The notes beneath the pieces are model-generated. The model saw only the letters and a program-made list of their open reading frames with translations, was not told the origin of the DNA and ran no database searches. Positions 14,250 through 14,798 of a stretch of DNA of 14,798 nucleotides are shown here, in pieces. This DNA is from Rhodoferax sp. (GTDB taxonomy: Bacteria; Pseudomonadota; Gammaproteobacteria; Burkholderiales; Burkholderiaceae_C): positions 1 through 14,798 of the forward strand of contig JARXAU010000239.1 in assembly GCA_029865675.1 (NCBI GenBank), given 5' to 3'. Position numbers and translations under genes: made by a program. The stretch's first letter is position 1. Every line of letters begins with the position of its first letter.

Positions 14250-14281
14250 TGTCACGTTTTTGCATGAAAATTTGGTGACAC
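14250..14281 (-). promoter_or_regulatory. Pho-box-like repeat and inverted repeat in the divergent region
   Basis: On the minus strand TGTCAC (14280-14275) is followed exactly 11 bases on by TTTCAT (14269-14264), a fair match to the two halves of a PhoB site. The same TGTCAC also forms a perfect inverted repeat with TGTCAC on the plus strand at 14250-14255, 19 bases between the arms. The site lies about 80-95 bases before the Mpo1-like start and about 90 before the glycosyltransferase start, so it could serve either gene. The -10 for either side is not clear. Confidence 0.4.
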
Positions 14282-14371
14282 GACCGCATCCATGCGAAAA
14301 AAAGCGTCGGCGTCATCAAAAAGACCCTGATTTTTCATAAAAATGTTGCAATGGCACGCCAAAGTGTAGCT

Positions 14372-14798
14372 ATGGACAAAGCCGCACATATTCAGGTCGA
14401 ACGCATCAGCGCAGCTCGACCGCCCTTGAACATCGCCCTGGTGACGGAGACCTATCCTCCCGACATCAACGGCGTGGCCCACACCTTGTCAAAGATCGTG
14501 GAAGGCTTACGCGTACGTGGTCACGTGATCTGGCTGGTGCGCCCCCGCCAACAGACGGCGCAGGTTGCAAGCAATCATGAAGGCTTTCAAGAGGTTTTGG
14601 TACGCGGCCTTCCCATCCCGTTTTACCGCCAACTGCGCTTGGGACTTCCCGCCAAGCGCGAGCTGCTTCGGCTTTGGGCGCTTCAGCGGCCCGATATCGT
14701 GCACATTGCCACCGAAGGGCCCTTGGGCTGGTCGGCCTTGCAAGCGGCACGCAAATTGAAGTTGCCGGTCAGCACCGACTTCAGAACCAATTTCCATG
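14372..14798 (+). CDS. GT4 family glycosyltransferase, Agt-like (partial, N-terminal part)
   Basis: The frame encodes 142 residues and runs off the right edge. After about 18 residues it shows the GT-B/GT4 N-terminal pattern NIALVTETYPPDINGVAHT (19-37), a typical ING-V loop after beta-1, then PDIVHIATEGPLGWSALQAA, the usual HI-TEGPLG element that contacts the acceptor or donor domain boundary, and STDFRTNFH. This is the mannosyl/glucosyl-transferase group containing PimB/MgtA and Agt, which glycosylate lipids such as diacylglycerol. With plcP at 10087 it makes the known PlcP-Agt pairing likely, although here three genes lie between them. Start choice is uncertain: ATG at 14372 or in-frame ATG at 14351; neither has a strong ribosome-binding site. 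The donor sugar cannot be read from this half. Confidence 0.82.
   Translation, partial: MDKAAHIQVERISAARPPLNIALVTETYPPDINGVAHTLSKIVEGLRVRGHVIWLVRPRQQTAQVASNHEGFQEVLVRGLPIPFYRQLRLGLPAKRELLRLWALQRPDIVHIATEGPLGWSALQAARKLKLPVSTDFRTNFH

Noticed and set aside
14187..14255. Longer Mpo1-like protein beginning at 14255
   Set aside because: No ribosome-binding site there, the added part is low complexity, and AGGAG sits at the correct distance from 14186.
14311..14338. Pho box for the glycosyltransferase from CGTCAT and TTTCAT 22 bases apart
   Set aside because: The middle repeat (AGACCC) does not match and the last half-site is too close to the start codon for a promoter.

Overview
The window looks like part of a betaproteobacterial chromosome, most likely Burkholderiales and probably a Comamonadaceae relative such as Rhodoferax or Polaromonas. 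This assignment is inferred from the moderately high GC content, the style of the proteins and the gene order, because no rRNA or other marker is present. There are no mobile elements, tRNAs or CRISPR arrays. The window is gene dense, and no stretch over 200 bases lacks a gene.

Region 1 (1-8573, minus strand) is a phosphonate-use operon that reads right to left: phnG, phnH, phnI, phnJ, phnK, phnL, phnM, then phnC, phnD, phnE and the first codons of a further gene, probably a second permease, running off the left edge. PhnG-H-I-J-K form the carbon-phosphorus (C-P) lyase complex. PhnM makes the triphosphate side-product intermediate usable, and PhnCDE import the phosphonate. Most junctions are stop/start overlaps, so the lyase genes are tightly coupled. 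Region 2 (8652-9940, plus strand) is divergent and holds a 2H-phosphoesterase-like DUF1045 gene overlapping phnN, closed by a hairpin terminator. No phnF, phnO or phnP is visible.

Region 3 (10087-14798) is a set of membrane-lipid genes. It contains a PlcP-like metallophosphoesterase (commonly mis-annotated as UDP-2,3-diacylglucosamine hydrolase), a convergent phosphatidylserine decarboxylase with an unusual HGST processing site, a divergent 558-residue class III aminotransferase with a long N-terminal extension, a convergent histidine-rich membrane protein resembling the Mpo1/DUF962 family, and the start of a GT4 glycosyltransferase (Agt-like), cut by the right edge. PlcP plus Agt is the known pair that swaps phospholipids for glycolipids when phosphate is scarce.

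The two halves share a theme: scavenging phosphorus from phosphonates and sparing phosphorus in membranes. Several promoters carry PhoB-like direct repeats at 11-base spacing (upstream of phnG, plcP, the aminotransferase and the Mpo1-like gene). Two of these (phnG and plcP) have a -10-like hexamer exactly 10 bases downstream, as in classical Pho promoters. The best candidate for something undescribed is the lipid block: the aminotransferase, extra decarboxylase and Mpo1-like protein set between plcP and agt could extend the remodelling pathway to an amino- or modified-acyl lipid. That is inference, not shown by the sequence.
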